Positions 8,742 through 16,730 are shown, counted from the stretch's first letter. The stretch is 32,824 nt of DNA from Crocinitomicaceae bacterium (GCA_002716065.1 PAZE01000011.1:42775-75598), one strand, 5' to 3'. The notes: generated by a model from the sequence alone, not told the origin. Program-made: numbers and translations.

Positions 8742-9929
8742 GTGAAGTTTTTAAGAAAAATATTTGATAATGCTCATGCACAACTAAATAAAAGTGAAAA
8801 AACTAAAAAGTTATTTCCCTTAGTTGATTCTGTAGATACCTTGATGTTTACACCTAATCATGTTACCAAAAAAGGAGCTCATATTCGAGATTCAATAGAT
8901 TTGAAAAGGACTATGATGCTTGTTATTATAGCACTTATTCCATGTTTGCTTTTTGGTATTTACAATACTGGTTACCAACACTATTTGCTTACAGGTGAAG
9001 ATGTTACTTTTTGGGAAGTTGTTGCTAAAGGTGCATTGGTAGTTCTTCCATTAGTAATTGTTTCTTATGCCTCTGGTTTGTTGGTTGAGTTTATTTTTGC
9101 AATTAAGAATGGACATGCTGTTCAAGAAGGATTTTTAGTTTCTGGAATGTTAATTCCTTTAATTATGCCTGCTGATGTGCCGCTTTGGATGGTGGCTATT
9201 GCCACAATTTTTGCTGTTGTTATAGGCAAAGAAGTTTTCGGTGGTACTGGAATGAATATTCTAAATGTTGCGCTCACCGCTAGAGCATTCTTGTTTTTTG
9301 CTTATCCTACTAAGATGTCTGGTAATTCGGTTTGGATTACAGGATTTGATAAAATGGATGGTGTTGATGCTTCTAGTGGTGCTACTGCTTTAGGAGATTT
9401 AGCTTCATTTATGCAAGAAACCCCAGCTCTTGAAAATGTTGCTCAATTTGAACAGAAATATACCATGATGGATTCTTTTTTAGGTTTTATTCCCGGTTCT
9501 GTTGGTGAAACATCTGTTTTAATGTGCTTAATTGGAGCGGGTCTATTATTATGGACAGGAGTTGCTAGCTGGAGAATTATGATTTCTTTCTTTTTTGGAG
9601 GTTTTGTAATGGCATCTATTCTTAATATAATAGGTGGAAATGGATATTTTGAATTACCAGCGCTTCATCAACTTATGGTTGGAGGTTTTATGTTTGGGTT
9701 GGTTTTTATGGCTACAGATCCTGTTACGGCATCTCAAACCTCTTCTGGTAAATATATTTATGGTTTCTTAGCTGGCTTTTTGGGTATTCTTATTAGAATG
9801 GTTAACCCTGCCTATCCTGAAGGAATAATGTTAGCTATACTTATTGCTAATGTTTTTGCTCCCTTAATTGATCATATGGTAATAAGAGCAAATATTAAAA
9901 GAAGAAATAATCGATTAAAAACAGCTTAA
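8742..9929 (+). CDS. nqrB: Na+-translocating NADH:quinone reductase subunit B
   Basis: An integral membrane subunit of 395 residues that carries one covalent FMN and takes part in sodium translocation and quinone reduction. The flavinylation motif SGAT is at residues 212-215 (Thr215 is the expected FMN attachment site). The preceding TGMNILNVALTARAFLFFAYP block and the later FMATDPVTASQTSSGK block are NqrB/RnfD signatures. The start is a GTG at 8742, 16 bases after nqrA. It gives the expected N-terminal amphipathic extension (FDNAHAQLNKSEKTKKLFP); no ATG gives an equally complete N-terminus. nqrC follows one base after the stop. Confidence 0.96.
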   Translation: MKFLRKIFDNAHAQLNKSEKTKKLFPLVDSVDTLMFTPNHVTKKGAHIRDSIDLKRTMMLVIIALIPCLLFGIYNTGYQHYLLTGEDVTFWEVVAKGALVVLPLVIVSYASGLLVEFIFAIKNGHAVQEGFLVSGMLIPLIMPADVPLWMVAIATIFAVVIGKEVFGGTGMNILNVALTARAFLFFAYPTKMSGNSVWITGFDKMDGVDASSGATALGDLASFMQETPALENVAQFEQKYTMMDSFLGFIPGSVGETSVLMCLIGAGLLLWTGVASWRIMISFFFGGFVMASILNIIGGNGYFELPALHQLMVGGFMFGLVFMATDPVTASQTSSGKYIYGFLAGFLGILIRMVNPAYPEGIMLAILIANVFAPLIDHMVIRANIKRRNNRLKTA

Positions 9930-9930
9930 A

Positions 9931-11031
9931 ATGGCAATTAATAAAGATAGTAATACGTACACCATTTCATTCGCAGTTATTCTTGTTGTAGTTGTTGGAG
10001 GACTTTTAGCTTTTATTTCTACCTCTTTAAAGCCTTTGCAAGAGAGTAATGTGAAAAATGAGAAAAAACAAAATATTTTAAATTGTTTGCCTGGTCTTAA
10101 TTTTGAACGATCAGATGCTGAAGCAAATTTTAATGTCTATGTTAAAAGAAGAGTTATCTTAGATTACAGCGGTAATTTGATAGAGGGTTCTGAACGAACT
10201 TTTGAGAACGAAATTGATGTTAAAGATGAGTTAGAAGCATTTAATGTTAATTTACAAAAAGAGTATCGATCTATTGCTGTTTCAGATAGGAAATACCCAT
10301 TATTTGAGTGTCAAATACTTCATGTCTCTGTAAATATTACCTATCCAGACTCATTTAAAATTGAAGAAGATTCAATCATTAAACATTTTGAAAAAGCACT
10401 CGACACCATTAAAGGATTAGAAAAACTCAACTCTAATGCTTTTCAGGGTACTGGGTCGGTTAAGCTTGTATTTAATTTACAACTTCCTCCATCAAATGAA
10501 GCTGAGCGCATGGTCGAAGATGCTTTAAGAAGAGCTAGATCTTATAAGATCAATGAATTTGAGCGATTTTTCGCAAAAGTTCTTGATATTGACCCAACCA
10601 TTCAGCTAGAAGCTAAAACTTATTATGTTATTCCAGTAACCGGTAAGGGCTTATGGGATGCCATATGGGGATACATTAGTGTTAAATCAGATGGTGAAAC
10701 TATAGCAGGAGCCATTTTCGACCACAAAGCTGAAACTCCTGGTTTAGGTGCTGAAATTAATAAAGATGAATTTGAAAATCAGTTTATTAAAAATGAAAAT
10801 GGTGACCCTCTTAAAATAGGAAGGGTTTCTTCCATTGCTGACTTATCTCCTGATAATTTTAAATCCATTAAAGTAGTTAAGCCTGGAAGCTTAACAGATC
10901 CAGATGCTGAAGTTGATGGGATTAGTGGCGGAACATTTACTAGTGTAGGGGTTCAAGAAATGCTAAAGAGAACATTTTATGTTTATTACAAGCATTTTAA
11001 CGAAAGGAATTTACAAACAGCGAAATTATAA
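9931..11031 (+). CDS. nqrC: Na+-translocating NADH:quinone reductase subunit C with an extra ~100-residue segment
   Basis: NqrC holds the second covalent FMN on the periplasmic side. A single N-terminal helix (residues 11-31) is followed by a short region. The conserved FMN domain starts at about residue 229 (YYVIPVTGKGLWDAIWGY), continues with GAIFDHKAETPGLGAEI, and ends with the flavinylation motif SGGTFT (332-337, FMN expected on Thr337). The protein is 366 residues, whereas NqrC is normally about 240-260. The excess is one block, residues about 127-228, between KYPLFEC and KTYYVIP, which directly adjoin in ordinary homologues. The frame is intact throughout, so this is a domain insertion and not a frameshift. 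By eye the block resembles an RND-exporter porter subdomain (see findings). The motif has Gly where most families have Ala (SGAxxT). Confidence 0.95.
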   Translation: MAINKDSNTYTISFAVILVVVVGGLLAFISTSLKPLQESNVKNEKKQNILNCLPGLNFERSDAEANFNVYVKRRVILDYSGNLIEGSERTFENEIDVKDELEAFNVNLQKEYRSIAVSDRKYPLFECQILHVSVNITYPDSFKIEEDSIIKHFEKALDTIKGLEKLNSNAFQGTGSVKLVFNLQLPPSNEAERMVEDALRRARSYKINEFERFFAKVLDIDPTIQLEAKTYYVIPVTGKGLWDAIWGYISVKSDGETIAGAIFDHKAETPGLGAEINKDEFENQFIKNENGDPLKIGRVSSIADLSPDNFKSIKVVKPGSLTDPDAEVDGISGGTFTSVGVQEMLKRTFYVYYKHFNERNLQTAKL

Positions 11032-11050
11032 TTGCATTAATTTATAAGTT

Positions 11051-11731
11051 ATGAGCGAAGTTGCTGAAATAGAAAAAACGATCGAGAAAAAAGAGCGTGA
11101 GCCGTTATTTTCTAAGAAAAATAAAAAATTAATTACGGATCCATTAGATGATAACAACCCTGTTACCATTCAAGTTTTGGGTATTTGTTCTGCATTAGCA
11201 GTTACTGTGCAAATGGAACCATCTGTTGTAATGTGTATTTCAGTACTTTTTGTTTTGGTTTCTGCAAATGTGTTAGTTTCTCTAATTAGAAACTTGATTC
11301 CCAATAGAATACGTATTATTGTTCAGCTTGTTGTGGTTGCTGCCTTAGTAATTATTGTTGATCAGGTACTTAAGGCTTATCTATATGATGTGTCAAAATC
11401 ACTTTCAGTTTTTGTAGGACTTATTATAACCAATTGCATTATTATGGGACGTTTAGAGGCTTTTGCATTGGCAAATAAGCCATGGGCTTCTGCATTAGAT
11501 GGAGTAGGTAATGCTATTGGTTATGCCATGGTTCTTGTGGTTGTTTCCTTTTTTAAAGAGCTTTTTGGTTCTGGAAAATTATTTGGAATCGAAATTATAC
11601 CAGAATCTTTTTATGATATGGGTTATATGAATAATGGATTGATGTTATTCCCCCCATCTTCTTTAATTCTTGTGGCAATATACATTTGGGTTCAAAAAGC
11701 TAGGAATCCTAAATTAATTGAAACGCATTAA
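11051..11731 (+). CDS. nqrD: Na+-translocating NADH:quinone reductase subunit D
   Basis: A six-helix membrane subunit of 226 residues. It has the conserved half-helix cysteines, Cys46 in VLGICSALAVT and Cys129 in IITNCIIMGRLEAFA. In Na+-NQR structures these cysteines and the two of NqrE hold an iron or 2Fe-2S centre in the membrane. The start at 11051 gives a charged cytoplasmic N-terminal extension of about 35 residues before the first conserved block. It sits 19 bases after nqrC and 19 bases before nqrE. Confidence 0.96.
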   Translation: MSEVAEIEKTIEKKEREPLFSKKNKKLITDPLDDNNPVTIQVLGICSALAVTVQMEPSVVMCISVLFVLVSANVLVSLIRNLIPNRIRIIVQLVVVAALVIIVDQVLKAYLYDVSKSLSVFVGLIITNCIIMGRLEAFALANKPWASALDGVGNAIGYAMVLVVVSFFKELFGSGKLFGIEIIPESFYDMGYMNNGLMLFPPSSLILVAIYIWVQKARNPKLIETH

Positions 11732-11750
11732 TAGTTAAATTTTATAAAAA

Positions 11751-12365
11751 ATGGATTTACTTAAACTATTTATTAAAAGTGCCTTTGTAGACAACATGAT
11801 TTTTGCCTTTTTCTTTGGCATGTGTTCTTATTTGGCTGTATCTAAAACGGTTAAAACAGCCTTTGGACTGGGCATGGCAGTTATTTTTGTTTTAACAGTG
11901 ACTATTCCTGTAAACTATTTGTTGGAGAATAATGTACTTAAAGAGGGTGCTCTAAGCTGGTTAGGTCCTGAATATGCAGAATATGATTTAAGTTTTTTAA
12001 GTTTTATAATGTTTATTGCTGTAATTGCATCTATTGTTCAACTTGTTGAAATGATTGTAGAAAAGTTTTCACCCGCTCTATATGGAGCTTTGGGTATATT
12101 TCTACCTTTAATTGCCGTTAACTGTGCAATTTTAGGTGGTGCTCTTTTTATGCAGCAAAAACAATTTGACACCATTGCAGATGCAACTGTTTATGGATTA
12201 GGATCTGGTGTTGGCTGGTTTATTGCTGTTGTTTTAATTGCTGCAATAAGAGAGAAAATTAGATATTCTAATATACCTGCACCCTTAAGAGGAGTGGGTA
12301 TGGCTTTTTTAATTACCGGGCTTATGGGTCTTGCGTTTTTAGGTTTTATGGGATTTGAAATATAA
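11751..12365 (+). CDS. nqrE: Na+-translocating NADH:quinone reductase subunit E
   Basis: A 204-residue membrane subunit, inverted-topology partner of NqrD. The iron-ligand cysteines are Cys25 (FFGMCSYLAVSK) and Cys125 (LIAVNCAILGGALF). The C-terminal block REKIRYSNIPAPLRGVGMAFLITGLM is typical of NqrE. All positions needed for the NqrD/NqrE metal centre are present, so this operon should need an iron-delivery maturation step. Spacing to nqrF is 17 bases. Confidence 0.96.
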   Translation: MDLLKLFIKSAFVDNMIFAFFFGMCSYLAVSKTVKTAFGLGMAVIFVLTVTIPVNYLLENNVLKEGALSWLGPEYAEYDLSFLSFIMFIAVIASIVQLVEMIVEKFSPALYGALGIFLPLIAVNCAILGGALFMQQKQFDTIADATVYGLGSGVGWFIAVVLIAAIREKIRYSNIPAPLRGVGMAFLITGLMGLAFLGFMGFEI

Positions 12366-12382
12366 CAATTGATTTTAGGATT

Positions 12383-13687
12383 ATGGATTACTCAGTAATA
12401 TTTATAGCAATAGCTGTTTTTTTAGTTGTAGTACTAAGCTTAACATTTTTGCTCTTATTTGCCAAAGCAAAATTAATGCCTTCTGGTAAGGTGAAAATTA
12501 CCATTAATGGAGATCAAACCTTAGAGGTTGATGGTGGTTCAACATTACTTTCTACTTTAAGTAGTCAGGGTATTTTCTTGCCTTCTGCTTGTGGTGGTGG
12601 AGGAACTTGTGTGCAATGTACTTGTCAGGTCCACTCTGGTGGAGGTAGTATTCTACCTACTGAAGAACCCCATTTTTCAAGGAAACAAATAGCCGATAAT
12701 TTCAGATTAGGTTGTCAGGTAAAGGTCAAAGAAGATATGGAGATTGAGGTTGAGGAAGAAGTTATGGGAGTTAAAGAATGGAAAGCGGTAGTTTCTTCTA
12801 ATTACAATGTTGCTACCTATATAAAGGAGTTTATTGTGGAAATTCCTGAAGATATGGATTATAAGGCAGGTGGGTATATACAGATTAAAATTCCTAAAAC
12901 TGAAGTTAAGTTTTCTGATATGGATATTACAGCTCACCCTCAAGATCACCCTGGTGAACCAGATAAGTTTGAGAAAGACTGGGCTGAAGGTAAATTTGCT
13001 ATGCGTCATTTAGTTATGAAAAATGATGAGGATGTAGTTCGTGCGTACTCCATGGCTTCTTATCCTGCTGAGGGTAGAAAAATTATGCTAAACGTTAGGG
13101 TTGCCGCTCCACCATGGGATAGAGATAAAGATGGATGGGCAGATGTTAACCCTGGTGTTGCATCATCTTATATATTTGGATTAAAAGAAGGTGATGAAGT
13201 AACCATTTCTGGACCTTATGGAGAATTCTTTATCAACCATTCGGATGCTGAAATGTTATATATTGGAGGTGGTGCAGGTATGGCTCCAATGCGTTCTCAC
13301 TTATACGAGTTGTTTAAAACACTTAAAACAGGAAGAAAGGTGTCTTATTGGTATGGTGGACGATCTAGAGCTGAACTTTTCTACATTCACTATTTTAGAG
13401 ATTTGGAAAAAGAATTTCCGAATTTCAAATTTTACATGGTGCTTTCGGATGCACTTCCAGATGATAATTGGGTAAATAAAAAAGATATTCACGATCCTGA
13501 AGGAGATGGATTTACTGGTTTTGTACATCAGGTGGTGATTGATCAATATTTAACCCAGCATGAAGCTCCAGAAGATCTAGAGGTATATTTCTGTGGTCCA
13601 CCAATGATGAATCAGGCAGTTATTAAAATGTGTGATGATTGGGGTGTTCCACCTGAAAATGTCCGTTTTGATGACTTTGGTGGGTAA
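12383..13687 (+). CDS. nqrF: Na+-translocating NADH:quinone reductase subunit F (NADH dehydrogenase)
   Basis: Entry point of electrons from NADH; 434 residues. An N-terminal membrane anchor (residues about 4-27) is followed by a ferredoxin domain with 2Fe-2S cysteines at 70, 76, 79 and 111. Then comes a ferredoxin reductase-like module with the FAD motif RAYSMAS, the NADH-binding GGGAGMAPMRSHLYEL, and the end signature FCGPPMMNQAVIKM. The protein closes with RFDDFGG. All cofactor ligands are present. The 3' end overlaps the start of apbE, suggesting translational coupling. Confidence 0.97.
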   Translation: MDYSVIFIAIAVFLVVVLSLTFLLLFAKAKLMPSGKVKITINGDQTLEVDGGSTLLSTLSSQGIFLPSACGGGGTCVQCTCQVHSGGGSILPTEEPHFSRKQIADNFRLGCQVKVKEDMEIEVEEEVMGVKEWKAVVSSNYNVATYIKEFIVEIPEDMDYKAGGYIQIKIPKTEVKFSDMDITAHPQDHPGEPDKFEKDWAEGKFAMRHLVMKNDEDVVRAYSMASYPAEGRKIMLNVRVAAPPWDRDKDGWADVNPGVASSYIFGLKEGDEVTISGPYGEFFINHSDAEMLYIGGGAGMAPMRSHLYELFKTLKTGRKVSYWYGGRSRAELFYIHYFRDLEKEFPNFKFYMVLSDALPDDNWVNKKDIHDPEGDGFTGFVHQVVIDQYLTQHEAPEDLEVYFCGPPMMNQAVIKMCDDWGVPPENVRFDDFGG

Positions 13688-14744
13688 TAAATTTTACCAT
13701 CTTCTTGTTGGTGTTTTAGGTCTTCTCTTTGCTAGCTGTTCAACAGATAATAGCTCTCGGTCAAATTTCATCGAAATTTCTGGCTTTGCTCAAGGAACAA
13801 CATTTAAAATTATTTATGAAGATTCATTAAATAGAGATCTTTCTTCTGAAATTGATTCTATATTAAGAGATTTCGATAACGAACTTTCTCTTTACATTGA
13901 TTCTAGTGAGCTTTCAAAGTTTAATAAAGCCACTAATCACTATTATTTGTCTAATCAATCGAATTATATAAAAAATTGTTTTCAATATTCTAAATCAATT
14001 TACCAATTGTCCAATGGTGCCTTTAACCCCGCAATTTATCCACTAATTAAATATTGGGGTTTTTCAAACCATTTGTATAACGATTCTATTAGTCAATCGA
14101 CCATCGATTCTTTGTTGGTGTTAGTTTCTTTTACTGACTCTTCCTTTTATTGTATTGATAATGATTCGAGTCTACAGATGGCTTCATTTTTTTATAAAAC
14201 AAATTCTTATTCTCAGCTTGATTTTAATGCAATAGCACAAGGTTATTCTGTAGATGTTATAGGAGAATTTTTAAGCTCATTTGGATGTGTTAATTACATG
14301 GTTGAAATTGGAGGAGAAGTTGTTACATCTGGATTAAACCCAGATAAATCTAATTGGAAAATAGGTATTGATCAACCAATAGAACATTCAATTCCTGGAG
14401 AAAATGATTTTCAATGTGTAGTTGCCCTTCAGAATAAAGCTCTTGCAACTTCAGGAAACTATAGAAAATTTTATGAAAAAGAGGGGGTGAAATATTCCCA
14501 TACTATTAATCCATCAACGGGCTACCCTGTAAAACATTCACTACTTAGTGTTTCTGTTATTGCTGATAAAGCTTATTCTGCTGATGGATATGCTACAGCA
14601 TTTATGGTAATGGGGGTTGATAAATCTATTGATTTTATAGAGGCTAATCCAACCCTTGGATTAGAAGCATATTTTGTTCTTGGCTCTGATGATGGGAATA
14701 AAATAAAAATGACAAAGGGGATGAATCGGTACCTAGTTAACTAA
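13671..14744 (+). CDS. apbE: FAD:protein FMN transferase (ApbE), flavinylates NqrB and NqrC
   Basis: ApbE covalently attaches FMN to threonines of NqrB and NqrC, so its place at the end of the nqr operon fits its role. Visible family motifs are DFNAIAQGYSVD (about residue 184), VEIGGEVVTSG (about 211), HTINPSTGYPV (about 277) and SADGYATAFMVMG. The frame is open from an ATG at 13632. I chose the ATG at 13671 because it puts a proper lipoprotein signal at the N-terminus, with lipobox LFASC and acylated Cys23, and leaves only a 17-base overlap with nqrF. A GTG at 13680 is also possible. The mature protein would be anchored in the periplasm, where NqrC's FMN domain lies. Length from this start is 357 residues, normal for ApbE. 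Confidence 0.93.
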   Translation: MTLVGNKFYHLLVGVLGLLFASCSTDNSSRSNFIEISGFAQGTTFKIIYEDSLNRDLSSEIDSILRDFDNELSLYIDSSELSKFNKATNHYYLSNQSNYIKNCFQYSKSIYQLSNGAFNPAIYPLIKYWGFSNHLYNDSISQSTIDSLLVLVSFTDSSFYCIDNDSSLQMASFFYKTNSYSQLDFNAIAQGYSVDVIGEFLSSFGCVNYMVEIGGEVVTSGLNPDKSNWKIGIDQPIEHSIPGENDFQCVVALQNKALATSGNYRKFYEKEGVKYSHTINPSTGYPVKHSLLSVSVIADKAYSADGYATAFMVMGVDKSIDFIEANPTLGLEAYFVLGSDDGNKIKMTKGMNRYLVN

Positions 14745-14932
14745 TTATTTTCTTTGCATTTTTCATCTGGTCTAGCTCCGCAAATACCACAAGATTCACC
14801 TTCTTTGTTTAAAAGGGGGTTGTTGCTAGCACAAGTACCTGCAAACTCACCATTTTTTTTAAAGATTAACTTAACGGCAATTCCTGCTACTGCAAAAGCA
14901 AGTAATCCAATAGAAATGAAAATTAGTTTCAT
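14741..14932 (-). CDS. Small single-helix four-cysteine membrane protein, candidate NqrM-type Na+-NQR maturation factor
   Basis: A 63-residue protein with one N-terminal membrane helix (residues 2-24), a short basic stretch (KKNGEFAG), then four cysteines at 34, 48, 51 and 59 (GTCASNN, SCGICG, EKCKE). It converges on apbE, with the two stop codons interlocked over four bases. In proteobacteria nqrM (DUF539) usually follows apbE and encodes a protein with one helix and four conserved cysteines, the first (Cys33 in Vibrio harveyi) being essential. It is thought to deliver iron to the NqrD/NqrE site. Cys34 here falls at the matching place just after the helix. Related flavobacterial proteins are, as far as I recall, annotated only as 'membrane or secreted protein'. 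That the gene is real is well supported; the NqrM role is inference. Confidence 0.8.
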   Translation of the reverse strand: MKLIFISIGLLAFAVAGIAVKLIFKKNGEFAGTCASNNPLLNKEGESCGICGARPDEKCKENN

Positions 14933-14936
14933 AAGA

Positions 14937-14944
14937 CAAATTTA
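14937..14944 (-). promoter_or_regulatory. -7 promoter element of the candidate nqrM gene
   Basis: Read on the minus strand this is TAAATTTG, a perfect TAnnTTTG. Only four bases separate it from the start codon at 14932, so the transcript would begin at or next to the ATG (leaderless). It lies in the 20-base gap after the DUF2807 gene, so the small gene can be expressed separately from the two genes upstream of it. Confidence 0.45.
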
Positions 14945-14952
14945 GCAAATTA

Positions 14953-15681
14953 TTAGATATTGAAAATCTGACCTTCACCTGTTACAGTAAATTTAGTATA
15001 GCTGGGATTTCCATGGTAATAAACATCTCCATAATTGTTTAATTCAATTGTTAATGAATCAGATACACTTACTTCAAATGTGTTAATAGAATTAGAGTTA
15101 ATATGCGCTTTATTAGTTTGAAGATTCTTTGCTTTTACAGGAGCTAATCCACTGCTGTAACAATATAAATTAGTTGTGTTCCCATTAAGGTTTACATCAG
15201 TTGAACCTCTGCTTATATACAGTGATGTATTGGTATTGTTTAAAGTTAAGTTGATGGACGAAAAAGCCTGATCTGTATAAATGCTAATGGGATGATTGAT
15301 TTCATTTGTATTGGTGAGTAAACCATATCCAAAAAGATGAATTTCATTTAAAGATGAATAATGGTAATAAAGATTAATCTGTTTTTTTTCTCTAAGAAAG
15401 TTACACTTGTTATGATTTGATAGGGTTAATTCAGTATTAGAAGAGTCCATACCAATTAATTGAATTAAATTTTCTGGACCAACAATTTCTAAAAAATTTA
15501 TTGAGTCTTGAACAAGAATTAAGTTTAGATCGTCTAAAAGACTGATTTCGCTAAACGATTTTTGAAAATTTACTGTTAGGGTTGTCATTTGACCATTACT
15601 TTTTAAGCATGATCTTTCAGCAGGTTTATTGCAACCTGTAAAAATTATAGCTAGTAATAATGGAATTGTCTTTATTTTCAT
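14953..15681 (-). CDS. DUF2807 (head GIN domain) lipoprotein
   Basis: A 242-residue lipoprotein: hydrophobic start, lipobox FTGC with acylated Cys17. The rest is a beta-rich, asparagine/serine-rich protein with the DUF2807 pattern: a conserved FSEISLLDDLNLILVQD block near the N-terminus of the mature part, then repeating short strands ending in SLTIELNNYGDVYYHGNP. DUF2807 domains are right-handed beta-helix-like and common on Bacteroidota cell envelopes; their function is unknown. The start codon overlaps the stop of the upstream PagL-like gene by four bases, so the two are translationally coupled. Confidence 0.75.
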   Translation of the reverse strand: MKIKTIPLLLAIIFTGCNKPAERSCLKSNGQMTTLTVNFQKSFSEISLLDDLNLILVQDSINFLEIVGPENLIQLIGMDSSNTELTLSNHNKCNFLREKKQINLYYHYSSLNEIHLFGYGLLTNTNEINHPISIYTDQAFSSINLTLNNTNTSLYISRGSTDVNLNGNTTNLYCYSSGLAPVKAKNLQTNKAHINSNSINTFEVSVSDSLTIELNNYGDVYYHGNPSYTKFTVTGEGQIFNI

Positions 15682-16730
15682 AGTATTCTGTAACCGATTC
15701 CAAGACTAAAAAAGTCAGCTTTAGCCCAATGGGATTTTAAGGATAATCTTGAGTAAATTCTATTGGAAAAGTCGTATTCACAGAACAATTTATTATAAAT
15801 AGTTTCTGATTCATCCTTTCTGTTGTATAAATAGGCGCCAAGCTGAATACCGATTTTTAAGTTGTTAAGGTGCATTAGATGTCCTATAAATACTCCAAGC
15901 TGGATTTTATTTCCTGTAAATTCTAATAAGCTGTTGTTTACAATTATATCTGCTCCTGAAATATAGCTAGTTTTTGGTCCTTTTCTAAAGTTATATTGTA
16001 GGGTAGTTTCGTTAATGTAATATTTGTTTGATAAAGGAGTTTGATTTTCTTTAACGGCTGATGAATTATAGATAGATAGCTCAGATGATTTAAGCTCCTT
16101 TATTTCTAGTTTTGAAGTGTCTATTTGTTGTTGTTTAATGCCAAATAAATAAGCTGCTTGAATTTGTACAATATTTAATCCAAGGTTAGGAGTTTGAAAA
16201 GAGCCATTAGAAAGGTGATTAAGTAAAATAGCCCATTTGAGTTGATTTAGTTTGTTTATAGGAATTACTTTTTCAAATTTGAGCTGAATATTTGTGTTTA
16301 TATGACTTCCTATTGCAGTATTTTGAAAATTTCTTTGTAGATCAAATGTTTTTTCAACCCAGCCAACACCAAGTCCCAGTTTGAATCGCAATGCATTCTT
16401 TTTATTGTATAGTGGTAAAGAGAAAAACCCATAGGTAGATACTATATTTCCGATTTGTATTTTGTTTCCTGGATTGGTGTAATTTAAGGTTAGTCCATAA
16501 ATTGGGTAATTGTAATATCTATGGTTTAACTTTTTTCCGTTTGTATTGAAATTAATTGTGGCTTCAAATGAATAGGAATTATTTGCCACCAATTTTTTCA
16601 TAATTGGCCTGTGTGCTAATAATCTACCGTAACTAAAACTCGACTCAATAGAATATTTTGTTGGATTTTGACTTGCTACGCTATAGCAAGAAAAAAAAAT
16701 AGAAACAATTGCAATTAATCTTTTGCTCAT
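15678..16730 (-). CDS. PagL-like lipid A deacylase / acyloxyacyl hydrolase family outer membrane protein
   Basis: A 350-residue protein with a signal peptide cleaved after about residue 20 (SVASQ). The body has alternating amphipathic strands and ends in an aromatic strand (LGIGYRIL), typical of an outer-membrane beta barrel. Residues 172-186 contain the PagL active-site block: His172-Leu-Ser174-Asn-Gly, then PNLGLN. In Pseudomonas PagL the catalytic residues are His126, Ser128 and Glu140. Here the position 12 after the serine is Asn186 instead of Glu. It is much longer than PagL (about 150-175 residues), with an extension after residue 200. Coupled to the DUF2807 lipoprotein, it may act on lipid A or be a non-catalytic barrel. 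Confidence 0.7.
   Translation of the reverse strand: MSKRLIAIVSIFFSCYSVASQNPTKYSIESSFSYGRLLAHRPIMKKLVANNSYSFEATINFNTNGKKLNHRYYNYPIYGLTLNYTNPGNKIQIGNIVSTYGFFSLPLYNKKNALRFKLGLGVGWVEKTFDLQRNFQNTAIGSHINTNIQLKFEKVIPINKLNQLKWAILLNHLSNGSFQTPNLGLNIVQIQAAYLFGIKQQQIDTSKLEIKELKSSELSIYNSSAVKENQTPLSNKYYINETTLQYNFRKGPKTSYISGADIIVNNSLLEFTGNKIQLGVFIGHLMHLNNLKIGIQLGAYLYNRKDESETIYNKLFCEYDFSNRIYSRLSLKSHWAKADFFSLGIGYRIL

Noticed and set aside
9931-11031. Frameshift or fusion of two genes as the cause of the long NqrC
   Set aside because: The reading frame is continuous, the membrane helix and FMN domain flank the extra block in the correct order, and the block has regular secondary-structure patterning.
12707-13546. 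Minus-strand frames (100 and 81 codons) and an 85-codon plus frame inside nqrF
   Set aside because: nqrF is intact with all cofactor motifs; these frames are out-of-phase shadows with no start context.
14754-14945. Plus-strand 63-codon frame antisense to the candidate nqrM
   Set aside because: The minus-strand frame has a membrane helix, patterned cysteines and a perfect promoter element; the plus frame has none of these.
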